Shown: positions 1-6,208 of the stretch, piece by piece
Layout of the letters: each line of letters opens with the position of its first letter
Position numbering within the stretch: the first letter of the stretch is position 1
Translations under genes and position numbers: made by a program
Notes under the pieces: model-generated
What the model was told of the DNA's origin: nothing
Databases searched by the model: none
What the model saw: the letters and a program-made list of their open reading frames with translations, nothing else
Assembly: GCA_902806395.1 (NCBI GenBank)
Contig: CADCWH010000124.1
Coordinates: forward strand, 1 to 11,320
Reading direction: 5' to 3'
Source: an uncultured Thermomicrobiales bacterium
GTDB lineage: Bacteria > Chloroflexota > Chloroflexia > Thermomicrobiales > UBA6265
DNA length: 11,320 bases

Positions 1-445
1 GGCGTCGCGGGTGGTCGAGGCTTGCGGAGCAACGTACGTCTCGACGGGCGACCACACCGTGACCGACATGGCGGCCACCTTGCCCCCGGTCGACCTGATC
101 GTCGAGGCCACCGGGGTCAGCGGCCTGGTCGCCGAATGCATGGCGGCCCTCGGGTCCAACGGGGTGCTGGTCCTGCTCAGCATCACGGGTCAGAACGCCA
201 TGACCAGCGTGCCGCTCGACGCGATCAACCGCGGCTTCGTCCTCGGCAATAAGGTGATGCTCGGCAGCGTCAACTCCGCCCACGAAGATTTCAGTACCGG
301 CGTCGAGCGACTGGTCAGATTCGAGGCGCTCTGGCCAGGCCTGACCGGTTCGCTGATCACCACCAGGCTGGCGGGACTCGAACATGCCGCCGAGGCCATC
401 GCGGAGCGGACCGGGATCAAGACGGTGGTCGATCTCACCGGGTGA
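1..445 (+). CDS. Glucose 1-dehydrogenase-like zinc/MDR-family dehydrogenase, C-terminal part (5' truncated by window edge)
   Basis: The reading frame is open from the first bases of the window (codons from position 2) to a TGA at 443-445, so only about 147 C-terminal residues are visible and the true start lies outside. The visible part holds the second half of a Rossmann fold (VDLIVEATG, then GVLVLLSITG) followed by a segment with NRGFVLGNKVMLGSVNSAHEDF and GLTGSLITTRL. This is the pattern of the glucose dehydrogenase C-terminal domain known from archaeal-type NAD(P)-dependent glucose 1-dehydrogenases, which oxidise glucose to gluconolactone in non-phosphorylative or semi-phosphorylative sugar breakdown. 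The catalytic zinc ligands and the N-terminal GroES-like domain are not in view, so substrate cannot be fixed; another sugar or polyol dehydrogenase of the medium-chain superfamily is possible. The gene is followed by a 123 bp gap with an inverted repeat. Confidence 0.8.
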   Translation, partial: ASRVVEACGATYVSTGDHTVTDMAATLPPVDLIVEATGVSGLVAECMAALGSNGVLVLLSITGQNAMTSVPLDAINRGFVLGNKVMLGSVNSAHEDFSTGVERLVRFEALWPGLTGSLITTRLAGLEHAAEAIAERTGIKTVVDLTG

Positions 446-482
446 ACTCTCTGTCGTGGGGCCTCGATTGACGGGCTACTCC

Positions 483-534
483 CCGGACGGCGCCTGGCAC
501 GACCGTTGCACCGCCGAATGCGTCTCCCGTCCGG
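483..534. repeat. 8-bp inverted repeat upstream of the Hva1-like gene
   Basis: CCGGACGG (483-490) is repeated as its exact reverse complement CCGTCCGG (527-534), with a 36-base loop. It lies between the dehydrogenase stop at 445 and the ATG at 569. It has no T tract, so it could be a weak terminator, a 5' leader structure or a protein site. In GC-rich DNA an 8-bp match may also be chance. Confidence 0.3.
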
Positions 535-553
535 CCTGGTGGGAGTCCATACC

Positions 554-560
554 GGAGGAG
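554..560 (+). promoter_or_regulatory. Shine-Dalgarno site deciding the start of the Hva1-like gene
   Basis: GGAGGAG lies 8 bases before the ATG at 569. It selects this start over the in-frame ATG at 506, which would add 21 residues not resembling the family. Confidence 0.75.
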
Positions 561-568
561 AGCGCTCG

Positions 569-793
569 ATGAGCAAGGATGAGAAGACCTTCAAGCGTGG
601 CGACCACGTCGAGTGGAACACGTCACAGGGCACGACCAAAGGTGTCGTCAAGAAGGAACTGACGGAGCCGACGGACATCAAGGGGCACCACGTCGCCGCA
701 TCGGACGAGAACCCCCAATTCCTGGTGAGGTCGGACAAGACGGGTGCCGAGGCCGCCCATAAGCCCGCGGCCCTGACCAAGGAAGGTGCCTGA
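569..793 (+). CDS. Small Hva1/TUDOR-like (DUF2945) protein
   Basis: A 74-residue protein starting MSKDEKTFKRGDHVEWNTSQG. The GDxVxWNTSQGxTxGxV opening, the central KGHHVAASDENPQFLVRSDKTG and the closing HKPAALTK match, from memory, the hypervirulence-associated TUDOR-domain family (Hva1, DUF2945). These are small beta-barrel proteins common in bacteria and fungi with no settled biochemical role. The whole protein is the domain; there is no signal peptide or membrane segment. The start at 569 is supported by a strong Shine-Dalgarno sequence. Its TGA is directly followed by the ATG of the next gene (TGAATG), so the two are almost surely co-transcribed and perhaps translationally coupled. Pairing with a general-stress flavin-like protein suggests a stress-linked role; that is inference. 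Confidence 0.85.
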   Translation: MSKDEKTFKRGDHVEWNTSQGTTKGVVKKELTEPTDIKGHHVAASDENPQFLVRSDKTGAEAAHKPAALTKEGA

Positions 794-1306
794 ATGAGCG
801 CCAACGGCACGAGCGATCGGGAACACATCGCCAAACTGAACGACCTGATCAAGGACATTGAGTTCGCGATGATGACGACCGTGGAGCCGGACAGTGACCT
901 GCGGTCCCGCCCGATGGCGACCCAGCGGGCCGAGTTCGACGGCACCGTCTGGTTCTTCACGCGCGCCAGCGACCCGAAGGTCTCCGAGATCCGGAAGGAC
1001 CAGCGGGTGAACCTGAGCTACGCCTCGAAGGACGACAACGCCTGGGTCTCGATGTCGGGAACGGCCGAACTGGTCCGCGACGAGACGAGGATGAAGGACC
1101 TCTGGCAGAAGCCGCTGGAGGCCTATTTCCCCGATGGCCTCGAGGACCCCGACCTCTCGCTGCTCAAGGTCTCCGTCAATCAGGCCGAATACTGGGACGC
1201 CACCTCGAACAAGATCGCCTACGTCGCCGGCATGATTAAGGCAATCGCCTCGAACGAGTCCTACCAGCCGGGCGAAAACGAGAAGATCACCCTGCGGGAG
1301 GGTTGA
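794..1306 (+). CDS. Pyridoxamine 5'-phosphate oxidase-like general stress protein (GSP26-type)
   Basis: A 170-residue protein with the split beta-barrel pattern of the pyridoxamine-phosphate-oxidase-like general stress protein group: IEFAMMTTVEPDSDLRSRPMATQ near residues 22-44, then GTVWFFTRASDPKVSEI, QRVNLSYAS and the WVSMSGTAELV strand, followed by a tail with LLKVSVNQAEYWD. Members studied bind flavin (FMN or FAD) and are linked to stress responses; they usually lack proven pyridoxamine oxidase activity. Length is typical for the group. The ATG follows the stop of the Hva1-like gene without a gap, and AAGGAAGG at 779-786 is a suitable ribosome site 7 bases upstream. The stop at 1304-1306 is followed by a 7-bp inverted repeat. 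Substrate and exact cofactor cannot be read from the sequence. Confidence 0.85.
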   Translation: MSANGTSDREHIAKLNDLIKDIEFAMMTTVEPDSDLRSRPMATQRAEFDGTVWFFTRASDPKVSEIRKDQRVNLSYASKDDNAWVSMSGTAELVRDETRMKDLWQKPLEAYFPDGLEDPDLSLLKVSVNQAEYWDATSNKIAYVAGMIKAIASNESYQPGENEKITLREG

Positions 1307-1317
1307 TCGCTCCGCTT

Positions 1318-1351
1318 GGGCGGGGAAGCGTATCGGTCTGTCGACCCGCCC
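1318..1351 (+). terminator. Possible terminator stem after the stress-protein gene
   Basis: A perfect 7-bp GC-only stem (GGGCGGG with CCCGCCC, loop 20 bases) begins 12 bases after the stop at 1306. It is followed by the T-rich but interrupted stretch TCTGGTCGCTGTCTT rather than a clean T run, so this is a weak call. Confidence 0.3.
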
Positions 1352-1596
1352 TCTGGTCGCTGTCTTAGATCTCTGATCTCGTCCAGATCGTGATCGGCTC
1401 TCGTGCCTATGGTCTTGGTAACCCAAGTCCATCATCCGAGGCGTATGAGGGTGTCGCAGTGCTGGCGACGGGGTCGCGCCAAGTGATAGACCGGGCCGTC
1501 TGCAGCGATCGGCCACCCGAGGTCACGTGCCGAGCACAAGCTATTGGCTGATCCGACGGCGCGGTGACGAACGGCTCCTGGGTAAGTCGAACCACG

Positions 1597-1612
1597 TCCG
1601 GGTAGTCCCGGA
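1597..1612 (-). terminator. Possible terminator hairpin after the trehalose synthase gene
   Basis: TCCGGG and CCCGGA pair around the tetraloop TAGT, six base pairs, starting 6 bases past the stop codon of the minus-strand gene ending at 1619. No U run follows on the minus strand, so factor-independent termination is uncertain. Confidence 0.35.
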
Positions 1613-1618
1613 ACCCTC

Positions 1619-3058
1619 TCAATCTCCGCCGTCCCGGCGTTCCAACAGATCAGCGTACTGGAGAAGGTGGCGGACGCCGAGGTAGCGTTCCTTGACCCGA
1701 TCCCGGGCGGCGAACCCGAGGCCCCGGGCCATTTCCCGGTCATCGAGCAGGCGGCGCATCGCCCGGGCGGCGGCGTCGAGGTCGGTCGGGTCCGACAGCA
1801 GCACCCCGTGCTCCCCGTCCACGATCTGGTCCCGGATGCCGCCGACCGCGCTGGCGATGATCGGCCGCGCCTTCCACATCGCCTCGGTGACGGTCAGGCC
1901 GAAGCCTTCCTGGAGGCTCTTCTGGACCACTACCGCGGAGTGTCGCTGGAGGGCATTGACCATCGCGGCGTTCTCCTCCGCATCGTCCATCGGCAGGTTA
2001 GCGAGGTGAACTCGACCTCTGCTTTCGTCCGGCAAGGCTTGCCAGGCCGACAGCAGGTCCGCGTACGTCCCGGCGCCTTCGGGGTCGTCAGCGACGGCGG
2101 TGACATCTGGACCGGCCAGGACGAGGTGCGCGTCCCGGGCTCCACCCTCCTCGACCAGCGAGACGAACGCCCGCATCACACCGACGTGGTCCTTGAGGGG
2201 GTCCCAACGGGAGATCTGCGTCAGCAGTGGCGCGTCCCAGGGCGGCGGTGCACCAGACCGGACAACCATCGCTTGTCGGCCGACGTACCCCTCGGAACCA
2301 TCGTCACGGCGAAACGGTGCTTGGGACGCTCGCGCGTCGCCCGCCGTCAACCCGACGACTTCCAGGATGGCGCGGACGACCGGGGCATCCAGCGCCTGGT
2401 TCTTAGCGGAGAAGGCATCGATCGACGGGGCAATGACCACGGCCCGCGCCCGGTCAACGGTGTCGGGGACATAGGCCTCACGTGAGAACACCAGGGCTGC
2501 CATCTGGTCAAGGTAGGGAGCCAGGAACTGCCAACCCAGCCGGGTCTCGTCGTTGCGGTCGTCCGAACCGACGTGGCATCGCCAGAACACCAGGGCTCCG
2601 GTCTCCACCAGCGGCTCGACAAATCCGGCCGACTGAGGATCATGAAGCAGGACCACGTCGCCGGCTTTGACCTGTTCCACCAGCAGGTCCCGTTGACCCC
2701 GGAGCCGGGCATCATAGGCCTCGCGTTCGGCGGGTCCGAGCGGGGAACCGTCCCCAGCCGAGCCGTGTAAGGCGTGGTGGAGACGTTTGGTGATCCGGAA
2801 GAAATCGGCCGAACCTTCGATGATCACCCACCGAGTGTCGATGCCGACCCCCCGGACATAGGGCAACAGGGCCTGGAGCATCTCGGCAACCCCACCACCC
2901 TGGGAGGTGGAGTTGACGTGCCACCAGGTGCGGCCCTCGAGGCGACGCCGGGCCGACTCGGCTCGCTGCCTGGCGTGGTCCATGGCCGCGGTGCCGATGA
3001 TCTGCGTGAAGCGCTCGATCGAGACCGGCGCGACCGGCACTTCCTGCAGCCTCGACAT
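1619..3058 (-). CDS. treT: TreT-type trehalose synthase (GT4 glycosyltransferase)
   Basis: A 479-residue GT-B glycosyltransferase of family 4. TreT joins NDP-glucose and glucose reversibly to give trehalose, a compatible solute and stress protectant in the cytoplasm. The N-terminal half carries HVNSTSQGGGVAEML (47-61), GIDTRWVIIEG (72-82) and LLHDPQ (137-142). The C-terminal half carries the donor-site pattern QISRWDPLKD (281-290, with the Arg and Lys that usually contact the nucleotide-sugar phosphates) and QEGFGLTVTEAMWKARPIIASAVGGIRDQIVDG (383-415, with the EGFGLTVTE motif). All these match archaeal TreT closely as I recall it. Residues about 238-272 form an insert not found in archaeal TreT but usual in actinobacterial and related bacterial forms. 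I chose ATG 3058: it gives the family N-terminus and has GGGGGGA 6 bases upstream; the longer frame to 3187 adds low-complexity Gly/Arg residues. A retaining trehalose phosphorylase is the main alternative. Confidence 0.82.
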   Translation of the reverse strand: MSRLQEVPVAPVSIERFTQIIGTAAMDHARQRAESARRRLEGRTWWHVNSTSQGGGVAEMLQALLPYVRGVGIDTRWVIIEGSADFFRITKRLHHALHGSAGDGSPLGPAEREAYDARLRGQRDLLVEQVKAGDVVLLHDPQSAGFVEPLVETGALVFWRCHVGSDDRNDETRLGWQFLAPYLDQMAALVFSREAYVPDTVDRARAVVIAPSIDAFSAKNQALDAPVVRAILEVVGLTAGDARASQAPFRRDDGSEGYVGRQAMVVRSGAPPPWDAPLLTQISRWDPLKDHVGVMRAFVSLVEEGGARDAHLVLAGPDVTAVADDPEGAGTYADLLSAWQALPDESRGRVHLANLPMDDAEENAAMVNALQRHSAVVVQKSLQEGFGLTVTEAMWKARPIIASAVGGIRDQIVDGEHGVLLSDPTDLDAAARAMRRLLDDREMARGLGFAARDRVKERYLGVRHLLQYADLLERRDGGD

Positions 3059-3064
3059 CACCTG

Positions 3065-3071
3065 TCCCCCC
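3065..3071 (-). promoter_or_regulatory. Purine-rich ribosome site supporting start 3058
   Basis: On the minus strand GGGGGGA stands 6 bases before the ATG at 3058. It is an imperfect Shine-Dalgarno match but favours this start over the upstream in-frame ones. A GTG immediately before the ATG is also possible. Confidence 0.4.
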
Positions 3072-3128
3072 GGCAAACCATACCGACGCCCACCGTATCG
3101 GCCCGGCAGCCGACCACCTCCGGTGATA

Positions 3129-4391
3129 CTACACCGAAGGTCCCCCCGACGCGGCACCCCTCCCCGCCATCTGCCCGACGGCCCCACCGATTCGCCCGAT
3201 TTCCTCGTCCGTGGTCAGGTAATGGACCGAGGCCCGGACCATCTCGTCGATGCCCCGCCGCTCCATATCCATGCGAGTGCTGGTGACGCCGGTCACGGAG
3301 ACGTTGATGTCCAGTCCGCGGAGTTCGCGCTTGACGGTTTGGGCATCCAGATCTGCGACGGTGAAGCTGACGATCCCACCGCGCACGGCGCCAAGGTCGT
3401 GGACCGCCACGCCGGAGATTGCCGACAGGGCTGTCCGCAGCGCCTCGCCTCGCTCTTGGACCGTGGCCCAGACTCGGTCGAGCCCGAGATCGAGGGCGTA
3501 ATCGACCGCCGCGCCCATGCCGAGGACGTTGGCGATCGACGACTCCCAGTTCTCGAACCGGCGGGCGTCGTCCCGGAGTTCGTAGCGGTCGGTGGCCACC
3601 AGTTCGGCGGCCCGCATGTCGAGGAACGGCGGGGTCAACTGGGTCCGCCAAGGCTGCCCGGCGTAGAGGAACCCGATCCCGCGAGGACCGCGTAGGTACT
3701 TGCGGGCACTCGCCGTCAGGAAATGACAACCGATCTGATGAACATCCAGCGGCAGCTGGCCAACCGTCTGGCAGGCATCGAGGAGGTAGATCGCTCGGCT
3801 GCCCCGGACCACCTCACCGATCGCGGCGGCGGGCTGCAAGAGGCCACCGTTGGTGGGCATGTGGGTGACGGCGACCAGTTTCACCCGATCGTCCATCAAC
3901 CCAGCCAACGCCGCCACGTCCATCTGGCCCGAGGAATCGTTCGGCACGACCTCGATGGAGACGCCACGGCTTGCGACCTGGAGGAAGGCGATCACGTTGC
4001 TGCCATACTCGGAGACCGAGGTCAGGATGCGGTCGCCTCGCTCGAACGGGATCGCGTAGAAGACCAGGTCCCATGCCCGGGTCGCGTTCTCGACGATCGC
4101 GATATCGTCGGGCTCCGCATTCAGCAGGCGAGCGATGGAACGGTAGACCGCACCGAGGCGATCGGCCGCCTCGTCGGCCGCCTCATAGCCGCCGATTTCG
4201 GCCTCGCGCCGGAGGTGCCCGACGACGGTCTCGACGACTTTCCCGGGCGGTAGCGATGACCCGGCGTGGTTGAAGTGGGCGACGTGGGCGCAACCAGGGG
4301 TCTCTACCCGCAGCCGTTCGACCTCGCCATGGCCGAGGGGAGCGGCGAGGGCCGACTCCCCAAGCTGCGCCGACGGTCGGACGCCCGTCAC
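3129..4391 (-). CDS. Class V aminotransferase-fold PLP-dependent enzyme (EgtE / isopenicillin-N epimerase / cysteine desulfurase-like)
   Basis: A 420-residue fold-type I PLP enzyme. HFNHAGSSLPP (39-49) is the substrate-side opening, ENATRAWDLV (101-110) the phosphate-binding turn, and THMPTNGG (176-183) holds the His that stacks on PLP. LLDACQTVGQLPLDV (203-217) has the Asp (205) and Gln (208) that hold the pyridine ring. TASARKYLRGPRGIGFLY (226-243) contains the Schiff-base Lys (231), and RASVHYLTTDEEI (386-398) is the usual C-terminal signature with the carboxylate-binding Arg. Members split, racemise or transaminate amino acids; the GGYEAADEA segment (67-75) recalls EgtE of ergothioneine synthesis, but no egtB/egtD partner is visible, so the reaction is unassigned. 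Translation starts at GTG 4391, overlapping the TGA of the upstream gene as GTGA, which implies coupling. 70 bases separate its stop from the trehalose synthase start. Confidence 0.85.
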   Translation of the reverse strand: MTGVRPSAQLGESALAAPLGHGEVERLRVETPGCAHVAHFNHAGSSLPPGKVVETVVGHLRREAEIGGYEAADEAADRLGAVYRSIARLLNAEPDDIAIVENATRAWDLVFYAIPFERGDRILTSVSEYGSNVIAFLQVASRGVSIEVVPNDSSGQMDVAALAGLMDDRVKLVAVTHMPTNGGLLQPAAAIGEVVRGSRAIYLLDACQTVGQLPLDVHQIGCHFLTASARKYLRGPRGIGFLYAGQPWRTQLTPPFLDMRAAELVATDRYELRDDARRFENWESSIANVLGMGAAVDYALDLGLDRVWATVQERGEALRTALSAISGVAVHDLGAVRGGIVSFTVADLDAQTVKRELRGLDINVSVTGVTSTRMDMERRGIDEMVRASVHYLTTDEEIGRIGGAVGQMAGRGAASGGPSV

Positions 4392-4804
4392 CGGCCGCCC
4401 GGCATGTAGGCGGGATCGTGCGACGCCCGCGGGCTGGGGCTGATGTCCTCCGGCTTGTCGGCGTCGGACGAGAGGCGGTCGCTCTCCTCCCCGGGCGCCG
4501 TGTCCCCCAGTCCCCAGTCATCGTCGGATCGGGGGGTGAACGCCCCCAAGGTCATCAGGGCAGCCTGCTGGCGGTCGATCGGCAGGTCACCTAGCAGGAC
4601 ATCCGCTAGCCCTCGCGCCTGGCTCGACGACACGCTATCCCTGGACGCGAGCTGGAACTCACCGGCCATCGCCCGGTGGACCCGGTCGATGTCGACCCCG
4701 AAGGCGCCAGCGACCTGGTCAGCCGAAAATTGGGCGTCCAGCGCCACGTCTTCCCCGGCGGGGCTCCGCTCGTCGTCTGTCACGCTGGCGTCGTTGGTCT
4801 GCAT
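4388..4804 (-). CDS. Uncharacterised small acidic protein with a possible helix-turn-helix segment
   Basis: A 138-residue protein I do not recognise as a named family. It is rich in Asp, Glu and Ser. Residues 26-50 (FSADQVAGAFGVDIDRVHRAMAGEF) have the spacing of a helix-turn-helix: a helix, a short turn at GVD, then a second helix where residues would face DNA. Residues 62-90 are also predicted helical by eye (ARGLADVLLGDLP, then DRQQAALMTLGAF). From about 91 on it is a Pro/Ser/Asp-rich, probably disordered tail. No signal peptide or membrane segment is seen. The ATG at 4804 has GGGAGG 10 bases upstream. Its last bases overlap the GTG of the PLP-enzyme gene by 4 bp, so it heads that unit. A regulator or a partner of the enzyme is possible, but neither is shown. 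Confidence 0.7.
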   Translation of the reverse strand: MQTNDASVTDDERSPAGEDVALDAQFSADQVAGAFGVDIDRVHRAMAGEFQLASRDSVSSSQARGLADVLLGDLPIDRQQAALMTLGAFTPRSDDDWGLGDTAPGEESDRLSSDADKPEDISPSPRASHDPAYMPGGR

Positions 4805-5037
4805 CGAAATGGATCCTCCCGCTTCTGAGTATCGTCACCGTTGGCCAGCATCGTGCCATCCCAGGAGCCATCCGTCACCGCAGCTCGGCATAAATGTCCG
4901 TGCCCGGCCGTTCGGGAACCATGTCCCCACACGAGGAGTCACAAGAGCATGCGCTATGCCGTCGGACCCACCCGGCGTGCCCACCAGTACGCGGGGCGCC
5001 AGACCGTCCCATCTCCGGGTGGGTGCGGAAGCTGGAG
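4805..5037. other. Divergent intergenic region
   Basis: 233 bases between the divergent starts of the 4388-4804 gene and ribonuclease Z. Promoters for both directions should lie here. I find no convincing -35/-10 pair; on the minus strand GATACT (about 4825-4830) is a possible -10 for the leftward unit, but without a matching TTGACA-like box. Confidence 0.4.
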
Positions 5038-6000
5038 ATGATCGACCTGCTGCTGCTCGGCACCGGCGGTATGCAGCCGCTGCCATACCGCTGGCTCTCG
5101 AGCCTCCTCTTGCGATGCGAGGGGGAATTGGTGCTCTTCGATTGTGGAGAAGGGACCCAGATCCCCTGGAAACGTTTCGGATGGGGATTCCGCCGCCTCT
5201 CAGCGATCTGCCTCTCCCACGTCCACGCCGATCACGTCGCGGGCCTGCCCGGTTTGTTCCACACGGTGGCGATCGCGGGTCGGAGCGAGCCGATCGATGT
5301 CCACGGGCCCGTTGGCGTCGCGGCGGTCGTCGCCGGTCTCCGCGTCATCGCCCCGTGGTTACCCTATGAGATCCGCGTCCACGAATGGGTAGGAGGGGAT
5401 CGCTTCGACCTCCCGGCCGGAATGGTCGGCTCGGTGGTCGAGGGCCGGCACGGGGTGCCCAGCCTGGCCTACCGTGTCGATCTCGCCAGGGCCCGCCGCT
5501 TCGACCCTGCGAAAGCGGCGCAGCATGGCATTCCTCAAGTAGTCTGGGGCGCCCTCCAGCGTGGAGAGGATGTCACGTGGGCGGGAGGAACGGCGACGCC
5601 CGACGATGTCTTGGGGCCACCGCGGCGGGGCCTCAGGATGGGCTTCCTGACCGACACGACGTACCTGCCAAACTTCGCCGATCACTTCCGCGATGTCGAT
5701 CTGCTGGTCAGCGAGGGAACCTACGGCGACCCAGAGGATGCCGAGAAGGCCAAGGGCCACAACCACATGACCTTCGCCCAGGCCGCCACGATCGCCCGTG
5801 ACGCCGGGGCCCGGCGCCTCTGGCTGACCCACTTCAGCGCCCGGATGGACGATCCTGCGGAGTACCTCCCGCATGCCACGGCGATCTTCCCCGCGACGGA
5901 GGTCGGCTTCTCGGGACTCACGACCCGCCTTGACTTCGATGATGGGGAGACCACATTAGGTCTAGGTCACGCAGGTCCGAGCGCGCCTCGTTCCGGCTGA
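5038..6000 (+). CDS. rnz: Ribonuclease Z (tRNA 3' processing endonuclease)
   Basis: A 320-residue metallo-beta-lactamase-fold nuclease, slightly longer than the common 300-310. RNase Z removes 3' trailers from precursor tRNAs using two zinc ions. The zinc motif HVHADH lies at residues 61-66 within SHVHADHVAGLPGL. Further ligands appear in order: His 138 (RHGVPSLAYRV), Asp 206 (LTDTTY), His 243 (HNHMTF) and His 265 (LTHFSAR). The N-terminus MIDLLLLGTGGMQPLPYR fits the family (usually LGTxxxxP). I chose ATG 5038, with GGAAG 6 bases upstream; an in-frame GTG at 5023 would add five residues, and the open frame extends back to 4894 but the added residues do not look like the family. It stands alone on the plus strand between two leftward units. 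A generic MBL-fold hydrolase is less likely given the full motif set. Confidence 0.88.
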   Translation: MIDLLLLGTGGMQPLPYRWLSSLLLRCEGELVLFDCGEGTQIPWKRFGWGFRRLSAICLSHVHADHVAGLPGLFHTVAIAGRSEPIDVHGPVGVAAVVAGLRVIAPWLPYEIRVHEWVGGDRFDLPAGMVGSVVEGRHGVPSLAYRVDLARARRFDPAKAAQHGIPQVVWGALQRGEDVTWAGGTATPDDVLGPPRRGLRMGFLTDTTYLPNFADHFRDVDLLVSEGTYGDPEDAEKAKGHNHMTFAQAATIARDAGARRLWLTHFSARMDDPAEYLPHATAIFPATEVGFSGLTTRLDFDDGETTLGLGHAGPSAPRSG

Positions 6001-6208
6001 ACGACGTCAGCCCCGCGTAACGACCCAGGGACGGGAACGTGCCGGACGTGAGCGGCGGTACGAGGACGATATCGATCGCCCATTGCGTCTTCACCGGCTA
6101 CCGGCACGGCGACCGTTCCGAGTATGGATGGTCCAAACGGCCGCGACAGGCTGCGCGTCTCGCACGAAACCCGCCATTTCGCGTCCTGGTGCTCGGCGGC
6201 CTGGTTCG
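6001..6208. other. Convergent spacer after ribonuclease Z
   Basis: 208 bases between the stops of rnz (+) and the FixC-type gene (-). It has no credible reading frame, in particular no FixX-like ferredoxin (no cluster of CxxC or CP motifs). It holds an 8-bp inverted repeat CGTGCCGG/CCGGCACG (6038-6045 and 6101-6108) and a small hairpin at 6163-6183. Confidence 0.55.
6163..6183 (-). terminator. Possible terminator hairpin after the FixC-type gene
   Basis: On the minus strand CGCGAAA and TTTCGTG pair (seven pairs including one G-U) around a 7-base loop, beginning 25 bases past the stop codon at 6209. There is no following U run, so the call is weak. Confidence 0.25.

Larger units (their letters stand above)
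1307..1618. other. Gene-free convergent spacer
   Basis: 312 bases between two converging genes. I see no credible coding frame on either strand and no tRNA. It holds three small dyads: GGGCGGG/CCCGCCC (1318-1324 and 1345-1351), AGATC-TCT-GATCT (1367-1379) and TCCGGG-TAGT-CCCGGA (1597-1612). There are also four GATC tetramers within 28 bases (1368-1395). The likeliest content is transcription termination for both flanking units. Confidence 0.6.

Noticed and set aside
468..473. TTGACG as a -35 promoter box before the Hva1-like gene
   Set aside because: No acceptable -10 hexamer at 16-18 bases spacing.
1407..1622. Small minus-strand frame in the convergent spacer
   Set aside because: No ribosome site and no recognisable protein pattern; it runs into the end of the trehalose synthase gene.
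3059..3187. N-terminal extension of the trehalose synthase to 3187
   Set aside because: The added residues are low-complexity Gly/Arg, unlike the family, and overlap would be with the end of the upstream gene; ATG 3058 has a ribosome site.
3058..3729. Long minus-strand open frame inside the PLP-enzyme gene
   Set aside because: Arg/Gly/Pro-rich shadow translation of GC-rich coding DNA, fully overlapped by a gene with intact family motifs.
4894..5037. N-terminal extension of ribonuclease Z
   Set aside because: Added residues do not resemble the family; the conserved N-terminal strand begins at ATG 5038.
6038..6108. 8-bp inverted repeat CGTGCCGG/CCGGCACG as a terminator of ribonuclease Z
   Set aside because: The arms are 55 bases apart and there is no T tract; chance is likely in GC-rich sequence.
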